From NCBI GenBank assembly GCA_019686175.1, contig JADGHJ010000011.1, forward strand, positions 1-33,521: a stretch of DNA of 33,521 bases. Reading direction: 5' to 3'. Every line of letters begins with the position of its first letter. The first letter of the stretch is position 1. A program made the position numbers and the translations under genes. Shown here piece after piece: positions 15,640 to 23,255 of this stretch. This stretch comes from Chloroflexota bacterium (GTDB lineage Bacteria > Chloroflexota > UBA6077 > JAJPHF01). The notes beneath the pieces are model-generated. The model searched no databases. It was not told the DNA's origin and worked only from the letters and a program-made list of their open reading frames with translations.

Positions 15640-16629
15640 ATGGGATACCGGGGGCTGTTCGTGGTCGTGGGCGCGCTCGTGTGTGGCACGGTCTTGCTCG
15701 GTCCCCTGGCGCGAGCGCAGGCCCCCGAAGGGCGCACGCTGGATACGCTGCGCCTCATCACCTTCACGCCGCCGCTGGTGCTCTCGGTGGCCCAGGAGCG
15801 CGGCTTCTTCACGGCGGAGGGGCTGGTGGTGGAGCACACGATCACGAGCTCCTCGCGCGAGCTGATGACCGGCGTGATCGATGGCACCTACGACATCGCC
15901 TTCACCAACCCGGACAACTGGATCACCTACGCCGTGCGCGACGGCGCCGACGTGGTCATGTTCCAGGGCGTGATCGGCAGCACCGAGCGGACGCTGGTCG
16001 CGCGACCCGAGATCCAATCGGTCGCGGACCTGCGCGGCCAGGACATCGCCGTCGATGCCGTCGACTCCGGCTTCGTGCTGATCCTGTGGCAGATCCTGGC
16101 CGACCACGGGATCGACTTCCGCACCGGTGATCCCCGGCTGGTGCCGGTCGGGGCCCCGGCCCAGCGGCTGGCCTCGATGGAGCGCGGGGAGACGGTGGCG
16201 GCGATCCTGGTCTCGCCGCAGACCGAGGAGGCGCTGGCCCGCGGCTACCGGGTGCTGGGCCGCTCCCTCGACCACCTGCCCCAGTACCCTGGCCCGCAGG
16301 GCGGCACCACGCGCCGTTGGGCCGCCGCGAACGAGGACCGACTCGTCCGCTTCATCCGCGCCTACGTGGCGGCCACCGACTGGGCGCTCGCCCCCGCCAA
16401 CCGCGAGGAGGCGATCGCGCTCCATCAGCGCCGCGCCGGACTGGAGCGCGCGGTCGCCGAGGACGACTACGCCGCGGTGCAGCCCGGCGCGACGATCAAC
16501 ATCCCGGGCATCCAGATCGTGCTCGACCTGCGCGCGGCGCTCGGGTTCTTGCCGCCGCCCGTGCCGCCGGCCGAGCAGTTCTACGACACGCGGTACTGGG
16601 AGCGAGCGACGGGCCGCCCGCACCCGTGA
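15640..16629 (+). CDS. Secreted substrate-binding protein, NMT1/THI5-like (no lipobox)
   Basis: This 329-residue protein starts at the ATG at 15640 behind GAGGAGGGGG. Unlike the other SBPs here it has a type I signal peptide ending ARAQA and no lipobox Cys, so it would be released rather than lipid-anchored, unless it is held by a partner. The domain reads LRLITFTPPLVLSVAQERGF, then DGTYDIAFTNPDNW and VADLRGQDIAVDAVDSGF, again the NMT1-type fold. It follows another SBP by 59 nt and precedes the small LigA-like gene by 84 nt, so the three may form one operon from the promoter near 14383. The ligand is unknown. Confidence 0.84.
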   Translation: MGYRGLFVVVGALVCGTVLLGPLARAQAPEGRTLDTLRLITFTPPLVLSVAQERGFFTAEGLVVEHTITSSSRELMTGVIDGTYDIAFTNPDNWITYAVRDGADVVMFQGVIGSTERTLVARPEIQSVADLRGQDIAVDAVDSGFVLILWQILADHGIDFRTGDPRLVPVGAPAQRLASMERGETVAAILVSPQTEEALARGYRVLGRSLDHLPQYPGPQGGTTRRWAAANEDRLVRFIRAYVAATDWALAPANREEAIALHQRRAGLERAVAEDDYAAVQPGATINIPGIQIVLDLRAALGFLPPPVPPAEQFYDTRYWERATGRPHP

Positions 16630-16713
16630 GCCCGGTAAATTGGCGGGCGCGGGCGGCCGCAGTATACCGACGGTAGAGGATGGGCCAGCTTCGCGGACGA
16701 ACGGAGTCCCGTC

Positions 16714-16962
16714 ATGTCGCAGCAGGCACTTGCCAGCATCATCGAGCGCGCCAGCATGGACGAGGCCTACCGCCTGGAACTCCAGCGCGCCCCGGACGCC
16801 GCCCTGCAGGGGTACGATCTGACCGCCGACGAGCGCACCGCGCTACTGAACCGCGACGTTGCCCGGCTCGAATCGCTCGGGGTGGACCCGCGCATCACCA
16901 AGCAGGCCATCTACATCGACCCGCCGGGCATGGGCCCATTCGCGCCGGGCCAGCCGGGCTAG
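16714..16962 (+). CDS. Small LigA/Os1348-like protein (RiPP-precursor-like)
   Basis: This 82-residue protein starts at an ATG with GGAG about 8 nt upstream. The pattern ASIIERASMDEAYRLELQRA, then GYDLTADERTALLNRD and ARLESLGVDPR, resembles the small LigA-fold proteins annotated as Os1348 or Franean1_4349 family. Some of these serve as leader-bearing precursors of ribosomally made, modified peptides; others are stand-alone or are alpha subunits of LigAB dioxygenases. The tail is short, Pro/Gly-rich (PPGMGPFAPGQPG) and free of Cys, Ser and Trp. No modification enzyme, protease or LigB partner is visible nearby, so a precursor role is unproven. It ends 28 nt before the end of the converging MetRS-beta-like gene. 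Confidence 0.65.
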   Translation: MSQQALASIIERASMDEAYRLELQRAPDAALQGYDLTADERTALLNRDVARLESLGVDPRITKQAIYIDPPGMGPFAPGQPG

Positions 16963-16990
16963 CGGACGCTTCTGCGACGGCGCGAACTAC

Positions 16991-17401
16991 CTAGCTGACG
17001 CGCGTGCCGTTGGGCACCGGGGGGTCGACGGTCAGCAGGCCGAGGGGCTCACCGGGCGCCTGGCCACCGGCCGCCAGCAGCATGCCCTGCGACTCCACTC
17101 CCCGCAGCCGGGCGGGCTTCAGGTTGGCCACCACGATGATCTTGCGGCCGAGCAGCTGGACGGGCTGGAAGAACTCGGCGATGCCCGCCACCAGCTGCCG
17201 CCGCTCGGTACCCAGGTCCACCTCCAGGCGCAGCAGGCGCGTGGCCCCGGGAATCGGTTCGGCCGCGACGATCTCCGCCACGCGCAGATCGAGTTCGCGG
17301 AATCGCTCGAGGTCGATCTGCGGCGGGCGCGCCTCCGTCGTGGCGGTATCGGCCGTGGCTGGGGCTGGCAGGTTGGCGGGCTGCGGCTCGCCCTGGCTCA
17401 T
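16991..17401 (-). CDS. Stand-alone tRNA-binding domain protein (MetRS beta-subunit/EMAPII-like OB fold)
   Basis: This 136-residue protein has a disordered Pro/Ala/Thr-rich N-terminus (about 30 residues) followed by one OB-fold tRNA-binding domain: FRELDLRVAEIVAAEPIPGA, then LVAGIAEFF, GRKIIVVANLKPARLRGVES and GMLLAA. This is the domain found at the C-terminus of bacterial MetG and in stand-alone MetRS beta subunits, where it raises affinity for tRNA. GGAGGAG lies 7 nt before the ATG. A CsaA-type chaperone is the main alternative; CsaA is usually shorter and lacks the N-terminal extension. The main methionyl-tRNA synthetase gene is not in this window. Confidence 0.82.
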   Translation of the reverse strand: MSQGEPQPANLPAPATADTATTEARPPQIDLERFRELDLRVAEIVAAEPIPGATRLLRLEVDLGTERRQLVAGIAEFFQPVQLLGRKIIVVANLKPARLRGVESQGMLLAAGGQAPGEPLGLLTVDPPVPNGTRVS

Positions 17402-17462
17402 CGGTAGGCTCCTCCCTAGTTCTCAGGGGTTCGCGCCGCGCGGACCGGTGGCGCGGGGCGGA

Positions 17463-19778
17463 CTAGCTCGCGTACAGCGCGCGGTAGATCGCGTAGTTCT
17501 CGTACACACGGCGCACGTAGGTGCTGGTCTCGGTGTAGGGGATCTGCTCCACGTAGAGGTCTGGGTCCTGGCCGCCGGCCTGCCGGCGCCAGTTCGCTGC
17601 GGCACCGGGGCCGGCGTTGTAGCCTGCCAGCGCGGCGTACACATCGCCGCGGAACTGCCGCAGTGCCGTGGCCAGATAGTAGGCGCCGAACTCGATGCTC
17701 ACCGCGGGCTTGAACAGGTCGCTCTCGTCGAACGCGCTCCGTCCCAGGGCGCGCGCGATCTCGCGTCCCGTGCTGGGCACGACCTGCGTGAGCCCGCGGG
17801 CGCGCGCCGCCGACTCGGCGCGCGGGTCGAAGGCGCTCTCCTGCCGGATCAGCGCCAGCAGGAGCAGGGGATCGATCCCGTGGCGCTCCGCGTACCGCGC
17901 GACCAGTTCGGCGTAGGGCGCCGGGTACAGCAGGCCCTGCACCACGGGCGGGAGGTCGAAGAGGGTCGCCGCGCCGCTGGCCGTGCGGAGGCGCTCCGCC
18001 GTACGCAGTGCCTCCGCGTCGGCGCCCAGGTCGCGCAGGGCCACGGCCAGCACCGCCAGGCGCGCCGGGTCGGCCGCGAACTGGGCGCGCAGGTCGTCGA
18101 ACTCCCAGGCCGCCTCGCGCCCGCGGCCGAGGTTCCATAGCGCCAGGCCGCGCTGCCAGGCTGGCATGGCGGCCAGCTCGGCCGCCAGGGCGCCGCGCGT
18201 GGCGCCCCATTGGGCGAGCCAGGCGTCGAGGCTGCTGGAATCGGGCGCGTCTAGCAGCCGGCCGAGGTGCAGCGAGCCGGCCCCCGCCTCGCCGGCGAGC
18301 AGCGCCTTGGCGCGCAGGCCGTAGAAGTCGTCAGCGCCGGCGCTGGTCGCCTCCTGCCAGCGCGCCCGGGCCTCCTCCAGCCGGTTCTGTGCGGCCAGCG
18401 CCTTGCCCAGCCAGAACAGCACCGCGGCGCGCGCGTGGAGGCTGACTCCCAGGATCGGATCGCGCACTCGCTGCCCGGCCACTTGCTCCAGCGCCGCTTC
18501 CCAGGTCGCGATGGCCGCCTCCGTACGCCCGGCCCGATACTGACTGAGGCCGGCATGGAACGCCGCTAGCGCACCGAGCGGGCTGTCGGGGTAGCGCGTG
18601 GCGAGGGTCCAGTAGGCCTCGGCCGCGCCGCTCGGACCATCGCGGTCCTCCAGCGCGCGCACCCGACGATACAGGGCGTCGGCGGCCAAGGGGCTGTCGG
18701 GGTACTGCGCCGCGAACTCTTCGAGGGCGCCCGCGGCGGTGTCGGTGCGGCCCAGGCGCAGCAGGCTGAGCGCGCGGTAGTAGCTGGCCTGCTGCAGCTC
18801 GTCTGGCGCCCCGCCCGCGGCGAGTTGCGCGTCGAAGCCGACCAGCGCGCGCTCGTAGTCGCGCTGATAGTAGCGCACCAGCCCTGCCTGGTAGTGGCTG
18901 ATGACGTCGGCCCGGTCGAGTTCGTTGAGGGCGGCGAGCGCGCGCCCGGCCTGTGGCGTGCTGGGATACTCGACGACCAGCGCGCGGTAGCGCTCCACGG
19001 CCGCGTCGAGCTGGCCGCGACGCCGAGCGAGGTGGGCGAGCTGCCAGAGGACCTCGGCGCGGTAACTATCCGTGGCCGCCAGCGGAAGGATCGCCTCCCA
19101 GCGCTGCTGGGCGCCGGCGAGATCGCCCTGCTCGGCGGCCAGCGTGGCCAGCCGCTCCAGTGCTTCGATCCGCACCCGGCGCGACTGGGGCGCGGCCAGC
19201 GCGCGCTCGGCTGCCGCCGCGGCGCGGTCCAGCACGCCGATGGTCTGGTACAGGTCGGCGAGCTGCAGGGCGACGTTCGCGGCCAGGAGATCGGCGCTGG
19301 CCAGGTACTGCTCGAGATAGCGGATCGCCTCGCGCGGCTCGCCCTGCTGCTCGAGCGCCCGCCCCAGCAGGTAGCTCGCCGCCGCACGCTCGGCCGCGCC
19401 CGCTGGTCCCTGGAGCAGCGTTTGCAAGTGGCTGATGGCCTGCCCGGGCTGCCCATCGTCGAGGGCGAGCAGCGCCAGTTGGAGGCGGGCGGCGGCCGCC
19501 ACGTCCGGCCCGCGCTCGAGGAGCAGTTCGAACACCTGGCGGGCGCGCTCCGTCTCGCCATTGCGGTACAGGCGTCGACCGAACTCGAGATCGACGGGCA
19601 CCAGCTGGGGGAGCGGCGGCCGCCCCACGAGCCCCGGCAGCTCGGCCTCGGATGCCGCGCCCGGCTCCGCCAGCAGCACGACCGCGCTTGGCGGGGCGGT
19701 CCAGGGCGGCGCGCAGCCCTGCAGGAGAACGCTGCTCGTGAGCACGCCTAGGACGATCCGCACCGCTGCCCGCGCCAT
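17463..19778 (-). CDS. Lytic murein transglycosylase with TPR region (Slt-like lipoprotein)
   Basis: This 771-residue envelope protein cleaves the peptidoglycan glycan strand with anhydro-muramic acid formation. A lipoprotein signal ends LLQGC at Cys22. Residues from about 60 to 600 form many TPR-like helical pairs (for example NGETERARQVFELLLERGPD and FDAQLAAGGAPDE), as in the superhelical part of Slt70. The C-terminal GH23 domain (about 625-771) carries the catalytic Glu647 in IRQESAFDP, then GLTQVVPSTG, AGYNAGPG and YVRRVYENYAIYR. GGGGGAG precedes the ATG. The bacterial Slt family is usually 600-750 residues, so this is slightly long because of extra TPRs. It is probably monocistronic; 243 bp without a gene lie upstream. 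Confidence 0.92.
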   Translation of the reverse strand: MARAAVRIVLGVLTSSVLLQGCAPPWTAPPSAVVLLAEPGAASEAELPGLVGRPPLPQLVPVDLEFGRRLYRNGETERARQVFELLLERGPDVAAAARLQLALLALDDGQPGQAISHLQTLLQGPAGAAERAAASYLLGRALEQQGEPREAIRYLEQYLASADLLAANVALQLADLYQTIGVLDRAAAAAERALAAPQSRRVRIEALERLATLAAEQGDLAGAQQRWEAILPLAATDSYRAEVLWQLAHLARRRGQLDAAVERYRALVVEYPSTPQAGRALAALNELDRADVISHYQAGLVRYYQRDYERALVGFDAQLAAGGAPDELQQASYYRALSLLRLGRTDTAAGALEEFAAQYPDSPLAADALYRRVRALEDRDGPSGAAEAYWTLATRYPDSPLGALAAFHAGLSQYRAGRTEAAIATWEAALEQVAGQRVRDPILGVSLHARAAVLFWLGKALAAQNRLEEARARWQEATSAGADDFYGLRAKALLAGEAGAGSLHLGRLLDAPDSSSLDAWLAQWGATRGALAAELAAMPAWQRGLALWNLGRGREAAWEFDDLRAQFAADPARLAVLAVALRDLGADAEALRTAERLRTASGAATLFDLPPVVQGLLYPAPYAELVARYAERHGIDPLLLLALIRQESAFDPRAESAARARGLTQVVPSTGREIARALGRSAFDESDLFKPAVSIEFGAYYLATALRQFRGDVYAALAGYNAGPGAAANWRRQAGGQDPDLYVEQIPYTETSTYVRRVYENYAIYRALYAS

Positions 19779-20021
19779 GACCTTGCTCCCCCGCGGTGCG
19801 CGCCCGGCGGCGGGTGCGCACCCTCAGCACGCCACTGCTCCTGCTCGTGTCGCGCGGCTCCCCGCCAGGCATGCCGCGCGCTCGCCTCGGTACGCTATCC
19901 AGATGCGCCGAGCGTCCAGCCCGCCGATCGGGCCGCCGCCGTGAAGCGGACGGCGGGGCGCGCGGCACAACGGTAGGCTAGCAGGGGGCTTCAGAGGGTC
20001 GCAAGATAGTCGGTCCGCGTT

Positions 20022-20582
20022 TCAATGGACGGCGATGGGCGTCGTGGGCAGCACCAGCTCGGGCCGGTAGACGCAGCGCACGCTGGTACCGCTAGCCGTC
20101 GCCAGGATGTTGCCGCCGTAGAGATGGAGCGAGACTGTCGGCCCGGCGAGCGGGTTCGTCACCTGGTGGATGTCGCCGGGCGGGACGATGGGCACCACCT
20201 CGCCCGCGGTCACCTCGTGGGTCTCGCCCACGCGCAGCCGCGGCGTGCCGTCGTGGTCGCACCACTCGTAGCGGGTCTCGCGCTCGCAGCCGCGGTACAC
20301 CCCGGCCAGCCCCCAGGCGATGTGATCGTGGATCGGCGTGCGCGCGCCCGGCCGCCACACTAGCGCCACTAGCGCGAGACGCCCGCTGGGACTGCTATAT
20401 AGCGCATGCTGCACGTAGCTGCCGGGGCCGAGCTGCTGCTGCTCGGGAGTGAGGAGGTCCGGCTCGGTTAGGAGCTGGCGGAACGGGAGCGCGAGCTGTG
20501 CCACCAGCCGCGTCCAGTCCGCTTCGCGCGCGGCCAGTCGTTCGGCCGCGCGGAGGAACTCCTGCAACGGCGCGCTTAGCAT
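20022..20582 (-). CDS. Cysteine-dioxygenase-like cupin
   Basis: This 186-residue single-domain cupin of the cysteine dioxygenase / 3-mercaptopropionate dioxygenase group would oxidise a thiol with Fe(II) and O2. The metal-binding histidines are visible as His85 and His87 (PIHDHIAWG) and His139 (GDIHQV). An Arg/Tyr-rich strand (VYRGCERETRYEW) follows, as in the family. No obvious Cys-Tyr crosslink pair can be assigned by eye. AAGGAG precedes the ATG. It starts 19 nt after a GntR-family gene on the same strand, so the two probably form one transcript with the regulator controlling both. Substrate assignment beyond thiol oxidation is not possible. Confidence 0.83.
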   Translation of the reverse strand: MLSAPLQEFLRAAERLAAREADWTRLVAQLALPFRQLLTEPDLLTPEQQQLGPGSYVQHALYSSPSGRLALVALVWRPGARTPIHDHIAWGLAGVYRGCERETRYEWCDHDGTPRLRVGETHEVTAGEVVPIVPPGDIHQVTNPLAGPTVSLHLYGGNILATASGTSVRCVYRPELVLPTTPIAVH

Positions 20583-20601
20583 CGCTCTGCTCCTTCCAGG
20601 C

Positions 20602-21300
20602 TCAGTCGGCCACGAGCCGGATGCCGCTGGCCGCGCTCTCCGAGCCGACCAGCGCCTCCAGCACGCGCTTGCGCGAGCTCTGCAACTGGGCAGTCACCAC
20701 CTGGCGCGCCAGCGCGCCGTCGCCGCGGAGCAGGGCGTCCACCAGCTCGGCGTGCTCCGCGGCCATCTCGTCGGCGCTGTCGCGCAGGTCCAGGCCCAGG
20801 TGCAGGATGCGCTCCATATCCTCGAGCAGCTTGCCCACGAAGGCGGCGAGGCGCCGGTTGCCCGAGGCCTCGGCCACCGCGACGTGGAACTCGCGGTTGG
20901 CGCGCAGGAAGCGGCCGTAGCTGGCGCGGTCGCGATAGGTGTAGCGCACGGCGACCAGGGCCTTGAGGCGGCGCAGCTGCTCCTCGGTGATGTGCTCGGC
21001 GGCCAGTTCGGCGGCGGCCGTCTCCAGCAGCAAGCGGAGCTGATACACCTCCTGCACGTCGCGCAGCGTGACGGGCGCGACGAGGTAGCCGCGGCGGGGC
21101 AGCACCTGAACGAGCCCCTCCTGCCCGAGCAGGTTGAGCGCCTCGCGCACCGGCGTCTTGCTCATGCCGTAGCGCGCGGCCAGCTCGCCCTCGAAGATCT
21201 GCGCCCCGGGCCGCAGGGCGCAGGTAAGGATGTCCTGCTTGAGCGCCTCGTAGGCGCGCCGGGCCAGCGAGCGCGGGCCGGGACCAGGCTGCTGTGCCAT
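20602..21300 (-). CDS. GntR-family transcriptional regulator with FCD domain (FadR subfamily)
   Basis: This 232-residue protein has an N-terminal winged helix (about residues 11-75: ARRAYEALKQDILTCALRPG, then ELAARYGMSKTPVREALNLL and GLVQVLPRRGYLV) and a helical FCD ligand domain (about 85-215) whose histidine-containing segment FHVAVAEASGN fits the metal- or acid-binding site of the family. FadR-type regulators usually sense carboxylic acids and repress neighbouring genes. It precedes the cysteine-dioxygenase-like gene by 19 nt. A good promoter and a perfect palindrome lie just upstream of its start. The ribosome binding site is weak (GAAGTGCGAG). Confidence 0.9.
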   Translation of the reverse strand: MAQQPGPGPRSLARRAYEALKQDILTCALRPGAQIFEGELAARYGMSKTPVREALNLLGQEGLVQVLPRRGYLVAPVTLRDVQEVYQLRLLLETAAAELAAEHITEEQLRRLKALVAVRYTYRDRASYGRFLRANREFHVAVAEASGNRRLAAFVGKLLEDMERILHLGLDLRDSADEMAAEHAELVDALLRGDGALARQVVTAQLQSSRKRVLEALVGSESAASGIRLVAD

Positions 21301-21316
21301 ACGTCTCGCACTTCAG

Positions 21317-21326
21317 TGATATATCA
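21317..21326. promoter_or_regulatory. Palindromic operator candidate TGATATATCA
   Basis: A perfect 10-bp palindrome lies in the only AT-rich patch of this part of the window, 16 bp upstream of the GntR-family start codon. It directly follows the -10 element (21332-21337) and so covers the predicted start point. That position suits autorepression by the encoded regulator. FadR-type operators are short AT-rich palindromes, but this exact sequence is not one I recognise. Confidence 0.4.
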
Positions 21327-21331
21327 GCTAT

Positions 21332-21360
21332 ATGCTAGCTGGTATCCCTCCGGCGTGCAA
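21332..21360 (-). promoter_or_regulatory. Promoter of the GntR / cysteine-dioxygenase-like genes
   Basis: On the minus strand TTGCAC (21360-21355) and TAGCAT (21337-21332) are separated by 17 bp, matching consensus at 5 of 6 and 4 of 6 positions. Transcription would begin near 21325, about 25 nt before the ATG at 21300, inside the palindrome described at 21317-21326. Confidence 0.45.
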
Positions 21361-21411
21361 GCGGGTAGGGGCTGGCGGCTCGCAGCGAGACGCGGGATGG
21401 ACGGGTGCGGG

Positions 21412-22269
21412 CTATTCCCAGCGGAACGTGAGCGCGGCGGCGGCGGGGGCGAGCAGCCCCCAGGCGAGCAACACGCCCCAAGCCAGCACGGGTAGTTCGG
21501 GGGTCGGGTGCAGGGCGGCGCGGAGCGCCTGCGCCAGGGCGGCGGCGGGCAGGAGGCTGCCGAAGGCGGCCATCCAGGGCGGCAGCACGTCGAGCGGCAC
21601 GAACAGGCCGCCCAGCAGGAGCAGCGCCAGGAACAGGCCGTTGGCGCCCGCGAGCGTGGCCTCTGGCCGCAGTGTGCCAGCCATCAGCAAGCCGAGGCCC
21701 GCGAAGGCGGCGGTGCCTAGCAGCAGCGCCAGCAGGGCCAGCTCGGGGGCCCCCGTGGGCCGCCAGCCGTACGCCAGGGCGGCGATCCCCACCAGGATCA
21801 GCACCTGCACCAGCTCGATCACGCCCACCGCCAGCAGCTTGGCGACGATCAGGCCCGCCCGGGGCAGCGGGGTGGCGCCCAGGCGCTTGAGGACGCCGTC
21901 GCCGCGCTCGTAGGCGGTGGCGATCCCCAGGTTGGGGAGGCCGGCGGCCATGACGGCCAGTGCCAGCGTGCCAGACAGCAGGAAGTCGATGGTCGCGGCT
22001 TCCGGCAGGGGCGCGCGAGGCAGCGACATGAAGAACACCAGCAGCACACAGGGGATAATCAGCGTGACCAGCACGCTCTCACCGCGGCGCAGGGTCAGGC
22101 GTAGCTCGGCGCGCGTCTGGGCGGCCAGCATCCGGGCGAGCGCCGCGGGCCGCTGGTCGCTCGCCGGGGCCACGGCCGGCGCGGCCACGGGGCCGGGCGC
22201 CAGGGGCTGACTCTGTGCTGTGGGCTGTGAGGTCGCGGCGGCGCCGCGATCGTTGCGCCACCTGCTCAT
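21412..22269 (-). CDS. ABC-2-type transporter permease
   Basis: This 285-residue membrane protein is the exporter permease that pairs with the ATPase gene upstream. After about 45 Pro/Ala/Gln-rich cytoplasmic residues there are about six hydrophobic spans, for example VLVTLIIPCVLLVFFMSL (residues about 66-83), SGTLALAVMAAGLPNLG, and GLFLALLLLGGLFVPL with the following PPWMAAFGSLLP, a typical ABC-2 motif. A short amphipathic region (ERGDGVLKRLGATPLPR) between spans 2 and 3 matches the coupling segment of the family. The ATPase stop is 53 nt upstream. The substrate (drug, lipid or polymer) is unknown. It is not an import permease and cannot serve the SBPs in this window. Confidence 0.88.
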   Translation of the reverse strand: MSRWRNDRGAAATSQPTAQSQPLAPGPVAAPAVAPASDQRPAALARMLAAQTRAELRLTLRRGESVLVTLIIPCVLLVFFMSLPRAPLPEAATIDFLLSGTLALAVMAAGLPNLGIATAYERGDGVLKRLGATPLPRAGLIVAKLLAVGVIELVQVLILVGIAALAYGWRPTGAPELALLALLLGTAAFAGLGLLMAGTLRPEATLAGANGLFLALLLLGGLFVPLDVLPPWMAAFGSLLPAAALAQALRAALHPTPELPVLAWGVLLAWGLLAPAAAALTFRWE

Positions 22270-22322
22270 GGTCTCTGCTCCGCTGCTACAGCGCCGTGGC
22301 CTGCTCTGCGCTCGTGGCGGCT

Positions 22323-23255
22323 CTAGCTGCCGCCGTTGCTCGTCAGGCGCAGGTACACATCCTCGAGCGATTCCGCGCCGACGCGCAGCTCGTTGGGGAC
22401 CACGCCCTCGGCGCGCAGCCAGGTCGTCAACTCGACCAGCAGGCTGCCCGCATCGCGGGTCTGGAGCACGTAGAGCCCGGGCGCAGGCGACTCGGCGCCT
22501 TGGGCCGAGGGCAGCGCCTGGAGCGCGCGCACATCGAGGCTGGCCGGGGCGCGGAGCTGCACGCGGGTGGCGTCGCCGCGGGTGAGCGCGGCGGGCGTGC
22601 CCAGCGCGACCAGGCGCCCGTGGTCGATGATCGCCACGCGGTCGGCCAACCGCTCGGCCTCCTCGAGGTAGTGCGTGGTGAGTACGACCGTTACCCCGGC
22701 TGCCTGCAGGCCCCGCACCAGCTCCCAGGTGGCGCTGCGGGCCTGGGGGTCCATCCCCGCTGTCGGCTCGTCCAGGAACAGCACCTCGGGCCGGCCCACC
22801 AGCGCCAACCCGAGCGCCAGCCGCTGCCGCTGGCCGCCGGACAGCCGGCGGTAGCGCGTGCGCGCGGCGTCCTCCAGGCCCACGAGCCGCAGCAGCGCGT
22901 CGGGCTCGACGGGCGCCGCGTAGTAGCTGGCGAACAAGTGTAACGCCTCGCGGGGGGTGATGCCGCGATACAGGCCGGTCTCCTGGAGCATCACGCCGAT
23001 GCGCGGGCGCAGCCGCTCGCTGTCGCGGCGGGGGTCGAGGCCCAGCACGCGCACCGTGCCCGCGTCGGGCGCGCGGAAGCCCTCGAGGATCTCCACGGTG
23101 GTGGTCTTGCCGGCGCCGTTGGGCCCCAGCAGGGCGAACGTCTCGCCGCGCGCGACCGTGAAGCTGAGGTCGTCGACCGCACGCTTGCCGCCGTAGCTCT
23201 TCACCAGGTGCTCGACCTGGATCGCCGGGGGGGTATCGATCGGTCGCGTACTCAG
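22323..23255 (-). CDS. ABC transporter ATP-binding protein (ABC-2 exporter type)
   Basis: This ATPase energises the ABC-2 permease that follows. Counted from the CTG start it is 310 residues, with Walker A GPNGAGKTT (about 44-52), signature LSGGQRQR, Walker B VLFLDEPTAGMDP and switch TTHYLEEAE, then a C-terminal extension of about 80 residues. The first ordinary start codon is a GTG at 23204, but that would remove the conserved first strand IQVEHLVKSYG. The frame is open upstream and the only plausible start I see is a CTG at 23255, which follows a purine-rich AGGAAGGCGAGGGCG and overlaps the ffh stop as CTGA. The start is therefore unusual and uncertain; the gene itself is clear. Confidence 0.85.
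   Translation of the reverse strand: MSTRPIDTPPAIQVEHLVKSYGGKRAVDDLSFTVARGETFALLGPNGAGKTTTVEILEGFRAPDAGTVRVLGLDPRRDSERLRPRIGVMLQETGLYRGITPREALHLFASYYAAPVEPDALLRLVGLEDAARTRYRRLSGGQRQRLALGLALVGRPEVLFLDEPTAGMDPQARSATWELVRGLQAAGVTVVLTTHYLEEAERLADRVAIIDHGRLVALGTPAALTRGDATRVQLRAPASLDVRALQALPSAQGAESPAPGLYVLQTRDAGSLLVELTTWLRAEGVVPNELRVGAESLEDVYLRLTSNGGS

Noticed and set aside
21412-23255. ABC-2 permease and ATPase as partners of the orphan SBPs
   Set aside because: The permease has the ABC-2 exporter architecture, not the SsuC/TauC import type, and the genes lie over 4 kb from the nearest SBP in an ffh-linked operon.
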